A DNA stretch of 31,952 nt from Priapulus caudatus (GCF_000485595.1 NW_014577147.1:284269-316220); one strand, 5' to 3'; positions 10,390 to 21,269 are shown, numbered from the stretch's first letter. The notes: generated by a model from the letters alone, not told the origin. Translations and numbers: made by a program.

Positions 10390-12540
10390 GGCCTCTCTCC
10401 GCTCCTCACCCTCTCCTCACCTCCTCCTCCCTCTCCCTCTCCCTCTCTCTCCCTCTCCCTTCTTCCCTCTCTCCTCTCTCCTTCCTTCCCCTTTCCCTCC
10501 TGCCTCTCTCTCACTCCCCTCTCCCTCTCCTCTCTCTCCTCCTTCGCCCTCCTCTCCCTCTCCCTCTCTCTCCCCTCCTCCCCTTCCCCTCTCCTCCTCG
10601 CCTCTCCCATCTTGACTCCCTCTTCCCCCTCCCTTACTCAGCACGATCCCGGTAGACTCTCGCTCCTTCTCCTCTACCTCTCTTCTCTCTCTCTGCTCTC
10701 ATCCCTGCTTCCTCTCTCGTTCTGCTCTCCCCTTCCCTCGTCCCTTTGCGCGTTCTTCCTCCGTCTTCCCTCTCCCGTGTCGCTCCCGTCTCCTTCCCTG
10801 TTTCTCCGTCTTCTCCTCTCCCTCGTCCGCCCGTCTCGGCTGCCTCCGATTCCCTCGCTTCTCTCCCTCTCTCTCTCTGCTCCTTCTCTCTCTCCTCCCT
10901 CTCCCTTCTCTCGTCTCTCCCTCCTTGCTCTCGCTCTCTCTCTCTCCCTCCTCCCTCTCCCCTCTCCCTCTCGCCCTCCCTCTCGCTCTCCCTTCCTCTC
11001 CTCTCTCCTCTTCCCTCAGCCTCCCCTTCCGCTCTCCTCTCCCTCTCTCCTCCCCTCTCCCCTCCACCCTCTGGTCGTCCCCTCTCCCTGCCCTCTCCCT
11101 CTCCCTTCCCTCTCCTCTCCTCGTCCCTCTCCCTCTCCCTCTCCTCTCCCCTCTTCCCTCCTCGCCCTCTCGTCTCGCCCTCCGCCTCTCCCTCTTCCCT
11201 CTCCACGTCTCCCTCTCCGCCATTCTCTCTCTCCTCTTCCTCTCTCCTCTCCCTCTCTGTCTCCCTTGCCTCCCCTCCCCTCATCCTCTCCACTCTCTCC
11301 CTCTCCCTTCCTCCCCTCACCCCATCCTCCCCTCTCCGCTCTGCCGCTCTCCCTCCCTCAACCTTCCTTCTGCCTGCCCGCTCCCTCTCTCGTCCCCCCT
11401 CCCCCTCCCTCCCTCTCCTCCCTCTCCCCTCTCCCTCCCCCTCTTCTCCTCTGCTCCTCTCCGCTCTCCCTCGCCCTCTCCTTCTCCCCTCCTCTCCCTC
11501 TCCCTCCTCTCCTCTCCCTCTCCACTCTCTCCTCTCCCTCTCTCCCTCTCCCTCAATCCTCATCGTCCTCTCCGCTCCCTCTCGCTCTCCCCCTCCCTCT
11601 CCTCTCCTCTCCCCTCCCTCTCCCTCTCCCCTCCTCTCCTCTCCTCTCCTCTCCCTCTCCTCCTCTCCACTCATCCCTCTCGCCGTGCTCTCCCCTGCTC
11701 CCCTCTCCCCTCTCCCTTCCCCTCTCGCCGGTCTCCCTCTGCCCTCGTCCCTCTCCCTTCTCGCCTGCTCTCCCTCTCGCCTCTCACGCTTCCCTCTCGC
11801 CTCTCCCTCTCCCCTCCCTCTCCCTTCCTCTCTCTCCCTCTCCCTCCCTCCCTCTCGCTCTCCCTTCTCTCTCTCCTCTCTCCCTCTCCCTCCTCCTCTC
11901 CCTCGTCCGTCTCCCTCCCTCTCCTCCCATCTCCTGCTACCCTCTCCCTCTCCCTTCTCCTCTCCCTCTTCCTCTTACTCTATACTCTTCCTCTTCGGCT
12001 CTTCCTCTTCCTCTTCCTCTGCCTCTTCCGCTTCCTCTCCCTCTCTCCCTCTCCCTCCTCTCACCTGTCTCCCTCTCCCCTCTCCTTCTCCCTGTCCTCT
12101 CTATATCGTCATAGTCTCCCCTCTACCAAATCTCCCTCTGCCCTCTCCCTCTCCCTCTCTATATTGTCCTATATCTCCCCTCCTCTCCCTCTCCCTCTTC
12201 CCTCTCCCTTCTCCCTCTCCGTCTCCCTCTCCCTCTCCCTCTCCCTCTCCCTCTCCCTCCTCCCTCTCCCTCTCCCCTCCCTTCTCCTCTCTCCCTCTCC
12301 CTCTCTCTCTCTCCCTCTCTCTCTCCCTCTACTCCTCTCCTCTCCCTCTCCTCTCCCTCTCCTCTTCCTCTCATCTCCCTCTCCCTCTCCTGCCTCTCCC
12401 TTGTCTTTCTTCCCTCTCCTCTCTCCTCCTCTCGTTTCCCTCTCCTCTCCCCTCTCCCATCGCCATCTCCCTCTACCTCTCCCTCCCCCTCTCCCTACCC
12501 TCGCTCTCGCCTCTCTCTCTCACATCTCCTGTTCTCTCTA
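10390..12540. repeat. Polypyrimidine tract, CTCCCT block, copy 1
   Basis: About 2.1 kb almost entirely C and T on the plus strand, dominated by CTCCCT/CCCTCT words with irregular insertions. A marker segment with TATCGTCATAG and TATATTGTCCTATATC interrupts it at about 12102-12176 and recurs in copy 2. The minus strand is the matching GGGAGA tract. Open frames of hundreds of codons on both strands (Ser/Leu/Pro, or Arg/Glu/Gly) arise because such repeats rarely contain stops. Confidence 0.95.
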
Positions 12541-12659
12541 GCCGCGCTCCTCGTTACGTCTATCCCACTCTCTATATATATATCTATTTCTTTCAGCACC
12601 CTCTCTCTCGCACTCGTCTAGCTGTTCTCATCTCCTCCCCTCTCTATTGTGTCGCTCCC
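12541..12659. other. Interlude between pyrimidine blocks, copy 1
   Basis: Mixed sequence beginning GCCGCGCTCCTCGTTACGTC, with a short TATATATATA run at about 12573-12584 and TTTCTTTCAGC after it. Present in the same place in copy 2 (20423-20527), so it is a useful alignment anchor inside the tract. Confidence 0.8.
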
Positions 12660-12805
12660 ACCCTCTGTCTGTCTCTGTGTCTTGTGTCTGTCTCTGTCTC
12701 TGTGTCTGTCTCTGCCTCTGTCTCGTCTCTGTCTTCTGTCTGCAGCGTCTCTGTCTTCTGGTCTCTTGTCTCTGTCTCTGTCTCTGTCCTCTGTCTGTCT
12801 CTGCT
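12660..12805. repeat. CTGTCT/CTGT block, copy 1
   Basis: Interspersed CTGTCTCTGT and CTGTGTCT words over about 145 bp, still mainly pyrimidine but with regular G. The counterpart is 20530-20665. Confidence 0.9.
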
Positions 12806-12894
12806 CTTCTCTTTTCGCCTCGCCCTCCCTTTTCGCTCGTCACTCTTCTCCCGCACTCTCTGCCCGCTCCAGCTCAGCCTTCTATTGTCCTCTA

Positions 12895-13204
12895 TCCTCC
12901 TCCCAATGCCCTCCCCCTTCCATCCATCCCTCCCTCCTCCCTCCCTTTCCTCCCTTCACTCCCTCCCTCACCTCCCTCAGCCTCCCTCCCTCCTCTCCTC
13001 CCTCCCTCTCGCCCTCCCTCCCTCGCCTCCCTCCCTCCCTCCCTCCCTCCTCCCTCCCGTCCCTCCCTCCTCCCTCTTCCCTCTCTCCCTTCTCCCTTCT
13101 TCCCTCTCTCCCCTCTCTCCCTCTCTTCCCTCCTCCTTCCCTCCCTCCTCCCTCCCTACCTCCCTCCCTCCCTCCCTCCTTCCTTCCCTCCCTCCCTCCC
13201 CTCC
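12895..13204. repeat. (CCCT)n block, copy 1
   Basis: TCCC tetranucleotide repeats with CCTCCT interruptions over about 310 bp. The complement is a GGGA tract with many runs of three G. The counterpart is 20770-21075. Confidence 0.93.
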
Positions 13205-13288
13205 ATCTCTCTCTCTCTCTCTCTCGCTTCCCTCTCGCTCTCTTCCGCCTCTATCTCTATCGCTCTCTCCTCTCTCTCTCTCTCTTCC

Positions 13289-13331
<43 letters not shown>

Positions 13332-13411
13332 CTCTCTATCTCTCTCTCTCTGTCTTCCCCTCCATCTCTTTCCCTTTCTTTCGGTCTCTCTCTCTCTCTC
13401 TCCCTATCAGT
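13205..13411. repeat. (CT)n block, copy 1
   Basis: CT dinucleotide array with CTATCT and TTCC interruptions, closing the polypyrimidine tract. It ends at unique sequence beginning TCAGTCTTTC. The counterpart is 21072-21268. Confidence 0.93.
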
Positions 13412-14214
13412 CTTTCTATTTCGGTATACCATGCAGGAGTTATGAAAAATCCTGGCGTCGGGACTTTCCCTACGTCCTTCTGAGGGAATCAATCAATGAT
13501 TGACACGGTAGTTGCTTCTAGAAGATACGTGTTGCGGTGCGGTGTCAACTACAATGTACGAAGCTTGTACACGGACAGAGTACACAGTACATGTGTAAGC
13601 TAGATACAGACAAATCCATTGCCTGTATACATGTCTGCAATATCGAATGCAGACAAGCGGTTCCATTAGAGCCTTCCGCAACCGCCACCTAGTACATATT
13701 GGATGACCTTGGCTTCCCCTGCTCTCCCCATCTCCCTCGCCGCGGCAGCAAGAACGAACCATTTATTCTGGCATTTACGCAAAGTTTCCTACACCGGGCT
13801 GAATGGTTTTAGACGAATTTCGATGCATAATGAACCTGTGCGAAAATAAAAACCCGCACCCGAAGAAACTATATGGATCAAAAATAGATCGGATAAAGGT
13901 ATATATCTTTATCATTAATAATAGACAGGCAAACACTACATTATCTGCACTATACTTCGCACTACTTCAATGGACGCGTGTATATCCACGTGTTATTTTG
14001 TGCAAACAAAGCTAGAGAGCGATGTCGTGCGTTTGATTGACAGACACCCACACCCACTCACTATCTCTCTTCTGGAAACGAATCTACTCAGTAAGTCTCC
14101 GCGAATTTCAACGTTTTGATAGGTGCATGTGTACAGAAACACGAGTGTTTACACACGGACGTTGAGTAGGCTGCTTCTAGAACACATGTATATATACATG
14201 ATACTCCGTTAGAG
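13412..14214. other. Unique part of the tandem unit, copy 1; no gene seen
   Basis: About 0.8 kb, nearly identical to 21270-22085. No domain, exon or RNA gene recognised. Short open frames on both strands are interrupted differently in the two copies, which argues against coding. Confidence 0.5.
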
Positions 14215-14796
14215 CGACAGTGAGTAAGATGTAGGGACGCGGGAAGGAGAGCGAGAAAGCGAAAAAAATATTGAGAAAGAATAAATGAGGAAGAGAAACA
14301 AAAGGGAAAGAGAAAGTATAAAATAAAGGGAATATGAGAGAGATTGCGGAGAAAGAGATGGCGAGCGACAGAGAAGGAGAGAAAGTGAGAAAGCGAAATG
14401 GAGCATGAGGTGGTGAAGTAGAAGGAATGAGAGTGAGTGTATATGCGATAAAAGAGGAAGTATTGAAAATGGGAGAATAGGTAATAGATAAATAGGTATA
14501 GGAATTGGAATGGGCGAGATAGAGATGAAAAGCGAGGGCAGGAAAGAGAAGAAAAAGAGAAAGAAAGAAAGGAAATGAAAATGGAATGAGAGAGAAAGGG
14601 AGAAAGAACGACACCGAGATCGGAAGAACTGGAATGCTAGAATATTGAAGAATGGAATGACTAGCAGAAAGAGTAAGAGAGCGAGAGAGATAAAGCGAGA
14701 GATAGGTGCGCGAAGAGAGAGTTAGGTACAAAGTGAGGCGTGGAGGATGGGGGATAAGAGAGCGGAAATCAAAGAGAATGCGAGAGAGAGAGAGAA
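14215..14796. repeat. Purine-rich block, copy 1
   Basis: About 580 bp made chiefly of A and G on the plus strand (GAGAAAG, GGAAATG and GAAAGAGAAAG words) without a strict period. It has the opposite strand bias to the polypyrimidine tract in the same unit. The hydrophobic Ser/Leu/Phe minus-strand frame of 184 codons (14177-14731) follows from this composition; the corresponding frame in copy 2 is shorter. Confidence 0.75.
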
Positions 14797-15245
14797 CAGC
14801 ATATACATTCAGGTGCCGTACTCATTAATTCACAAACACTACAAGAACACCAGTATTTGTCTACAGTCCTATCTGGTACCGAAGCTTCCATTCCGCCATG
14901 AATTGTGACTGTTCTGATTTTCGAGAAGTACGTGTGTGCCGACTCTTCGCGTTGCTTTTTCAGACGATTCTCCTCAATTTCTTCTCGTGTATATTCAGGC
15001 TCAAACATATATCCAACGGGTAAATCACTATAAATATCATCATCATCTGAGTAATCACTAGAATCATTGAAATTATCGCTTTCAGTCTCTATCTTATAAT
15101 ACACCACACGCACTATGTTTACATAATGGCGTGTTTCAACGAGGGGCTGTGACGTCACATGACCTAGACTAATATTAATGTGTTTCTTACTGCGGATTTG
15201 AACCGCGGGCGCCGGATTTGAAATGGAATACGTTATTGAATGTAT
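14797..15245 (-). CDS. P2X7-ballast-like domain protein, 3'-truncated
   Basis: Open minus-strand frame running from a stop at 15246-15248 to the duplication junction, after which it enters a GA array and stops at 14769-14771. Seen in order: a basic N-terminal part, an acidic Ser/Asp stretch (SSDYSDDDD), the motif GYMFEPEYT, a charged helix-like segment (EEIEENRLKKQREE), and WCSCSVCELMSTAPECICC. The W-C-x-C-x-x-C plus later C-C pattern is that of the cysteine-rich cytoplasmic ballast domain of P2X7. That domain also occurs without the channel in many invertebrate proteins, where it probably binds zinc. No in-frame ATG precedes the domain: position 15158 is GTG, and an ATG at 15160-15158 is one base out of frame and followed by TGA. 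A spliced upstream exon or a sequence error at the start is likely. The true C-terminus is lost at the junction but visible in copy 1. Function in the element is unknown. Confidence 0.65.
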
Positions 15246-15297
15246 TTATATGTATAAAAACGTTACAGAAGTTATAAAATTGGACTTCAATTGTCCT
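15125..15297 (-). repeat. Right TIR of the TTAA element, second copy
   Basis: Matches 7078-7250 and, inverted, 6297-6460. The tip, read inward, is AGGACAATTGAAGTCC, followed outside by TTAA at 15298-15301. It agrees with the left TIR better than the copy-1 arm does, suggesting that copy 1 carries an extra base at the tip. The left half of the element is absent from this copy. Confidence 0.85.
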
Positions 15298-15301
15298 TTA
15301 A

Positions 15302-15425
15302 TCAAATAATTAATAGTATATAATTTTATTTTCACCCCCGCTTCTCTTAGCCGAGAATGCCTAAAACACCACGTGACCAATAGACAGAAGAACTCGCTAA
15401 TTCAGATAATGACAGACTAAGGAAG

Positions 15426-15468
<43 letters not shown>

Positions 15469-15860
15469 TAGATAATTTTCCACCAAGTGAAAAGTTTTGA
15501 TTTCGCTTCCACGTCAGAAACCCTAGTGCAAGCTGGAACATTATTTTGTTTTATAATTACGTTGTTGCGCGTATGTTAGCACTGAGCAAATTGTCAGTCG
15601 CCCATTAAATGGCAACTGAAATGTCTAGATGACAATTACGCCGCATCAACCTAGCCTGAAAGGACAGTCTCATTCATTAGAAAGGGAAGCAGAAATGCTT
15701 CATACCAACCATCGATACTAGGCTAGGTCTTCGTATGCCATGATTTGGCAACAATTGACACACAGTGTACAGCGCGCAACTCCTTACACATCTAATTATG
15801 GCTAGACAACAAGACTCATATACTAGACAGTCAGTCAATCAGCCAAGGTAGGTGGGTTTT
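15302..15860. other. Unique DNA with (AT)n microsatellite, copy 2
   Basis: Counterpart of 7255-7815. A TA array at 15430-15466 is followed by TCTAGATAATTTTCC as in copy 1. No gene seen. Confidence 0.6.
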
Positions 15861-16436
15861 GTTTACCATTACTATCAGCATCGTCATTGAGGTGTGCACG
15901 AGATTCCTCACTGCCATAAGCATATTCACTATTACCACCACATTTACTATGAACAGAATCTTTATGATCATTATTCTTATCACAAATACAACATTATCGC
16001 TACTAGTCATCATGCCATGACCAACGTTCTCACCACCACCTGCACCCTCCTTATCTATATCTTCATCATCCCCAACATCATTATCAGCATCCTCTCCTAT
16101 CACCACCACCTTCACCATGAACACCAACCACTTCACGAACATCCTTATACAACACTATAGCATCCTCATAATCACCCGCATCCTTATAACAAGCATATTC
16201 CCATTGCTGGTATCGCTATCACCACCTCCTATATCACAAGCCGCTCCACTATCACCATCATCGTCATCACCAACATCATCGCTCTCAGCAGCACTTTAAC
16301 CATCAACAAGCATCCTCACGATGAGCAGCCTCTTCATTACCAGCATCCCAATTACCAGTTACCTTCCCCATCACCAACATCGTCTCTGATCACCAGCATC
16401 CTCCTCAATCACTGGCATCCACCCCATCACTAGCAA
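15861..16436. repeat. Degenerate CAT/CAC triplet tract, copy 2
   Basis: Counterpart of 7815-8395 with the same CATCAC, CACCAT and CAGCATCC words. Differences are single-base indels and a few substitutions (for example CACCAGCATCG against CACCAACATCG near the end). Confidence 0.75.
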
Positions 16437-16575
16437 ACTTGCGACCACGAGGATCAACTATGGGGAGGGATTGTAAAGGATTAGTGAGCGAATTACAGCG
16501 CCACACGCTCGAATTTCCCCCGAGTGTCAGCGATGGCAAGCGATACTCGTATGCATGCAGGCCTGCATGACTGCA

Positions 16576-16713
16576 CACAGACACACACACGCGCGCACGC
16601 ACGCACAAACACACAGGCCCGCACGCACAGACAAACATATCCAAGCACGTGCAATCAAACACACGCGCGCACGTACACGCACACACACACGCACACACAC
16701 ACGCGCGCGCGCT

Positions 16714-16746
<33 letters not shown>
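16576..16746. repeat. (CA)n / (CG)n compound microsatellite, copy 2
   Basis: Same structure as 8529-8795 as far as the CGCGCGCGCTCACATACAC segment, then a shorter CA run. The long CGCGCGCG run that ends copy 1 is replaced here by about 110 bp of mixed CG-rich sequence (16747-16855, with GGCGGCGCGGCGCGCGGCGG), a real difference between the copies. Confidence 0.92.
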
Positions 16747-16751
<5 letters not shown>

Positions 16752-18395
16752 GGCAATCATCACACGACACACACTACACAGCACATCACGTCACACACGT
16801 ACGTGGCGGCGCGGCGCGCGGCGGATCACAGCCACGGCCGCCGGCCGCACAATTAGGGAGAGACTTTTTGCTCTCGCTCTTTTTTCGCTCCGTATATTTA
16901 ACGACTAACGTTAGTGGCGAAGTGCATCGTTAGTTAACGTTAGTGCATCGAGAAAGCAGATGAGAAATCATAGGAGACGTCTATTTGCATATCCTTGCTC
17001 TTTATTTGCGATACATCAGCTTCATAACGATGATGGTAAACAGTCAAAAGCTGATTATGCCTATAGTATAGCCATATCGGTATAGATGTGTGCATGTGCG
17101 GTAAGCATGCAATTGTTTTCGCTTTTTCACTGACCCATTTCAACGAGGAAACGCGTCGTCCGAGTTGCTGCCTATATATGCACTCAGCTGGCGAGCTAAC
17201 GACTACCCTGCCAGCCGTCATACAAAAATGCATGAAATATACATGAGTGTTTCTTATGCGCATCAGTGAATTTTTTTACTTAGATGTTGGTCTCTCACAT
17301 CTACCACAGGCTCAAACGTTGTTAGCTGAGACTTTTCCAGAATTACGTCAAAACATAAAGAAATCAATATTTGGCCATTCTATTGGGGCCCTAAGTACCA
17401 CAGGACCCCAGTTCTTTCTGTATTATTGAACATGTTTTATGTTCGCTTTCGGTGTCTGTCGTTTGACCTTTCCATATAAGATTCGAAAATAAGCTGTGTC
17501 CTTTCACCCTGAACCTATACACCACATACAGTGAACGTCATTGCCTTCTCGAGATATCAAAACCGCAAGAGACTATCAACACGGGAACGCGGCATCGCTA
17601 TAATGTATTTATAGTATTTACTCGCTGAAATGAAAAACTGCAACTGCAATAATCATATAAAACAGGAATCATATAACAGATATATATGGTCAAAGAAAAC
17701 ATTAATTTTCTGAATTTTATAGTTAATGTAAGGATTCAAGGAAACGTATGAATGCTCCCAGTGAACATATATGACGATTTCCTATGCCAATTTCTATCCA
17801 ACTACTGTCCAAATTCTGGGAACCACTCACCGGCTCCTACCAAATTAGTGATCAACATCTAGCTGCCTAACCACTAATCGAACTTTGTACAAATACAACC
17901 CAGCATCAATCCGCTAACCAGCATCTATCTAGAACCACTGTTCAAACGTTGTATTACCAGTGCCAACCTTTCTCGAACCGTTCATATGCAACGTGACTGC
18001 CATTATTCCTTCTAGTCTAACCACTGCCTAATTTATTCCTCCCCACAGTCATGGTATTCTGTCCATGCTCTTGTGTGTATCTGAGGTCTTTATACAGTCG
18101 AGAAGGGAAAGGTAGCAATGCGGCTGGTGTGTATGTGTATGTAACATGTAACATGTCGCATGGTGACATGCAGCAATGAGCCTTACAACGGCTGCGGGTT
18201 TCTGCTATTTTACACACATTGCTTCTGTGTTTCCTACACGGGTTGTCGCAGAAGCCGCTGTCAGTTGCGGTTCAGAAACTGAACAAAATGTCTTCAATGT
18301 CTATTTGACATAAGTATGTAAGTCTGTACAACGCAATTAAGTTGTGAGTACATAATTATAGATGCGCATCCGGTAAGGTCAGGCGACTCGCAGCC
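16747..18395. other. Unique part of the tandem unit, copy 2; no gene seen
   Basis: Counterpart of 8796-10389 after the CG-rich start. From about 17600 to 18360 it lacks many single bases relative to copy 1, with short words such as GATCAAACATCATAGC shortened to GATCAACATCTAGC. This is the pattern of poorly polished long-read sequence. No gene seen. Confidence 0.5.
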
Positions 18396-20422
18396 TTCTC
18401 CCTCTCCCTCTCCCTCACCCTCTCCCTCTCCCTCTCCCTCTCCTTCTCCCTCTCCCTCTCCCTCTCCCTCTCCCTCTCCCTTCCTTTCCTCTCCCTCTCC
18501 CTCTCCCTCTCCCTCCCTCGTCCCTCTGCTCTCCCTCTCCTCTCCCTCTCCCTCTCCCTCTCCACTCTCCGCCTATCTCCCTCTTCCCCTCTCCCCTCTC
18601 CCTCTCCTCTCCCTCTCCCTCTCCCTCTCCTCTCCCTCTCCTCTCCCTCGTCCTCTCCCTCCTCCTCTCCCTCTCCCTCTCGCTCCTGTCTCCCTCTCCT
18701 CTTGCCGTCTCTCTCTCCACTCCCTCCTCCCTTTGCCCTTTCCCTCTTCCCTCTTCTCTCCTCGCGCCTCTCCCCTTTCCCTTTCCCTTTCCCTCTCCCT
18801 CTCGCCTCTCCCTCTCCTCTCCTCTCCCTCTCCCTCTCCTTCTCCCTCTCCCTCTCCCTCCTCTCTCCTCCTCTCCCTTCTCCCTCTCCTCTCCCTCTCC
18901 CTCTCCTCTCGCCTCTCCCTCTCCCTCTCCCTCTCTTCTCCTCTCCCTTCTCCCTCTCCCTCTTCCCTCTCCCTCTCCCTCTCCCTCTCCCTCTCCCTCT
19001 CCCTCTCGCTCTCCCTCTCCCTCTCCCTCTCCCTCTCCCTCTCCCTCTCCTCTCCTCTCCCTCTCCCTCTCCTCTCCTCTCCCTCTCCCTCTCCCCTCCC
19101 TTTCCCTCTCCTCTCGCCTCTCCCTCTCCCTCTCCCTCTCCCGTCTCACTCTCCCTCTTCCTCTCCTCCTCCTCTCCCTCTCCCTCTCCCTCTCCCTCTT
19201 CCCTCTCCCTCTCCCTCTCCCTTCTCCTCTCCCTTCTCCTCTTCCTTCTCCTCTCCCTTCTCCTCTCCCTCTCCTCTCCCTCTCCCTCCTCCCTCACCCT
19301 CTCCCTCTCTCCTCCCTCTCCTCCTCCTCTCCCTCCCCCTCTCCTCCCCCTGCTCCCTCTCCCTCTCCCTCCCCTCTCCCTCCCCTCTCCCTCTCCCTCT
19401 CCCTCCCTCTCCCTCTCCCTCTCCCTCTCCCTCTCGCCTCTCCCTCTCCCTCTCCTCTTCCCTCTCCCTCCTCCCTCTCCCTCTCCCTCTCCCTCTCCCT
19501 CTCCCTCTCCCTCTCCCTCTCCCCTCCCTCTCCCTCTCCCCTCCTCCTCCCCCTCTCCCTCTCCCTCCTCCCTCCTCCCTCTCCTCTCCCTCTCCCTCTC
19601 CTCTCCCTCTCCCTCTCCCTCTCCCCTCCCTCTCCTCTCCCCTCTCCCTCTCCCTCTCCCTCTCCCCCTTCTCCTCCTCTCCCTCACCTCCCTTCTCATT
19701 CTCCCTCTCCGCTCTCCCTCTCCTCTCCTCTCCTCTCCCTCTCCCTCTCCTCTCCCTCGCCTCCTCCTCCTTCTCTCTCTCCCTCTCCCTCTCTCTCCCT
19801 CTCCCTCTCCCTCTCCCCTCCTCTCCTCTCCCTCTCCCTCTCCCTCTCCCCTCTCCCTCTCCCTCTCCCTCTTCCTCTTACTCTTACTCTTCCTCTTCCT
19901 CTTCCTCTTCCTCTTCCTCTTCCCTCTTCCTCTTCCTCTCGCCTCTCCCTCTCCTCTCCCTCTCCCTCCTCCTCTTCCCTCTCCTTTCCCTGTCCCTTCC
20001 TATATCGTCATATCTCGTCCTCTACCTCTCCGCTCTGCCCGTCTCCCTCTCCCTCTCTATATTGTCCTATATCTCCCTCTCCTCTCCCCTCTCCCTCTCC
20101 CTCTCCCTCTCCCCTCTCCCTCTCCTCTCCCTCTCCCTCTCCTCTCCTCTCCCTCTCCCTCTCCCCTCCCTCTCCCTCTCCCTCTCCTCTTCCTCTCCCT
20201 CTCCTCTCTCCTCTCCTCTCCCTCTCCTCTCCCTCTCCCTCTCCCTTTCCGCTCTTCCCTCTCCTCTCCCCTCCCCTCTCCCTCTCCCTTCCCTCTCTCC
20301 TCCTCCCTCTCCTCTCTCTTTCCCTCTCCCTCTCCCTCTCCCTCGCCATCTCCCTCTACCTCTCCCTCCCCCTCTCCCTCCCTCGCTCTCGCCTTCTCTC
20401 TCACACTCTCCTGTTCTCTCTA
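18396..20422. repeat. Polypyrimidine tract, CTCCCT block, copy 2
   Basis: About 2.0 kb of CTCCCT hexamer repeat, much more regular than copy 1, with long perfect CCCTCT runs at about 18970-19050 and 19480-19520. A CTCTTC run lies at 19868-19938 and the TATCGTCATA / TATATTGTCCTATATC marker at 20009-20071. The minus strand reads (GGGAGA)n. The long open frames are repeat products. Confidence 0.96.
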
Positions 20423-20529
20423 GCCCGCGCTCTCGTTACGTCTATCCCTCTCTATATATATATCTATTTCTTTCGCCCCTCTCTCTCCATCTCTAGCTGT
20501 CCATCTCCCCCTCTCTTTGTCGCTCCCAC
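20423..20529. other. Interlude between pyrimidine blocks, copy 2
   Basis: Counterpart of 12541-12659: GCGCTCTCGTTACGTCTATCCC, then a TATATATATA run near 20452-20463 and TTTCTTTCGCC. Confidence 0.8.
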
Positions 20530-20665
20530 CCTCTGTCTGTCTCTGTGTCTGTGTCTGTCTCTGTCTCTGTGTCTGTCTCTGCCCTTCGTCTGTCTCTGTC
20601 TCTGTCTCAGTCCTGTCTCTGTCTCTGTATCTCTGTCTCTGTCTCTGTCTCTGTCTGTCCTCTGC
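20530..20665. repeat. CTGTCT/CTGT block, copy 2
   Basis: CTGTCTCTGT words over about 135 bp, in the same position as 12660-12805. Confidence 0.9.
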
Positions 20666-20769
20666 TCTGTCTCTTTCTCCCTCGCCCCTCCCTTTTCGCT
20701 CTCACTCTTTCTCCCGCACTCTCTTGCTCGCTCCAGCTCACACCTTCTACCCTATCCTCCTCCCAACTG

Positions 20770-21075
20770 CCCCTTCCCTCCCTCCCTCCATCCCTCCTCC
20801 CTCCCTCACCTTCCTCCCTCCCTCCCTCCTCTCCCTCCCTCCCTCCTCCCTCCCTTCCCCTCCCTCCTCCCCCTCCCTCCCTCCCTCCTCCCTCCCTCCC
20901 TCCTCTTCTTCTCTCCTCCACATCCTCCCTCCTCCCTCCCTCTTCCTTTCTCCTCCTCCTACTCCTCCTCCCTCCTTTTCCTCTCTCCTCCTCTCTCCCC
21001 TCCCTCCTTCCTCCTCCCTCCCTCCCTACCTCCTCCCTCCTCCCTCCTCCTTCCCTCCCTCCCTCCCTCCCATCT
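20770..21075. repeat. (CCCT)n block, copy 2
   Basis: TCCC repeats interrupted by TCCTCC and TCTTCTTC words, corresponding to 12895-13204. Confidence 0.92.
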
Positions 21076-21129
21076 CTCTCCTCTCTCTCTCTCGCTTCCT
21101 CTCGCTCTCTTCCGCCTCTATCTCTATCG

Positions 21130-21194
<65 letters not shown>

Positions 21195-21268
21195 TGCTCT
21201 CTATCTCTCTCTCTCTGTCTCCCCCTCCATCTCTTTCCCTTTTCTTTCGGCTCTCTCTCTCTTTCTCC
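21072..21268. repeat. (CT)n block, copy 2
   Basis: CT array with TATCTCTATCG and CTTGCTCTC interruptions, corresponding to 13205-13411 and ending at the same unique sequence. Confidence 0.93.
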
Positions 21269-21269
21269 C

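Larger units (their letters stand above)
6754..14796. repeat. Tandem duplication, copy 1 (about 8.04 kb)
   Basis: Direct head-to-tail copy of 14797-22664. It begins at CAGCATATACATTCAGG inside the TIR element and ends in a GA run. Landmarks match in the same order in both copies: right TIR, AT array, CAT/CAC triplet tract, CA/CG array, unique DNA, polypyrimidine tract, unique DNA, purine-rich block. Left of 6754 the sequence is single-copy. Confidence 0.95.

Noticed and set aside
10612-13503. Very long open frames (up to about 900 codons) of Ser/Leu/Pro on the plus strand and Arg/Glu/Gly on the minus strand, also at 18356-21365
   Set aside because: They lie wholly in CTCCCT/CCCT/CT repeats, overlap in several frames on both strands at once, and have no non-repeat domain. 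Absence of stops is a property of the repeat.
14177-14731. 184-codon minus-strand frame that looks like a membrane protein
   Set aside because: Its Ser/Leu/Phe content follows from a purine-rich plus strand, and the frame is interrupted at different places in the second tandem copy, so no selection on coding is visible.
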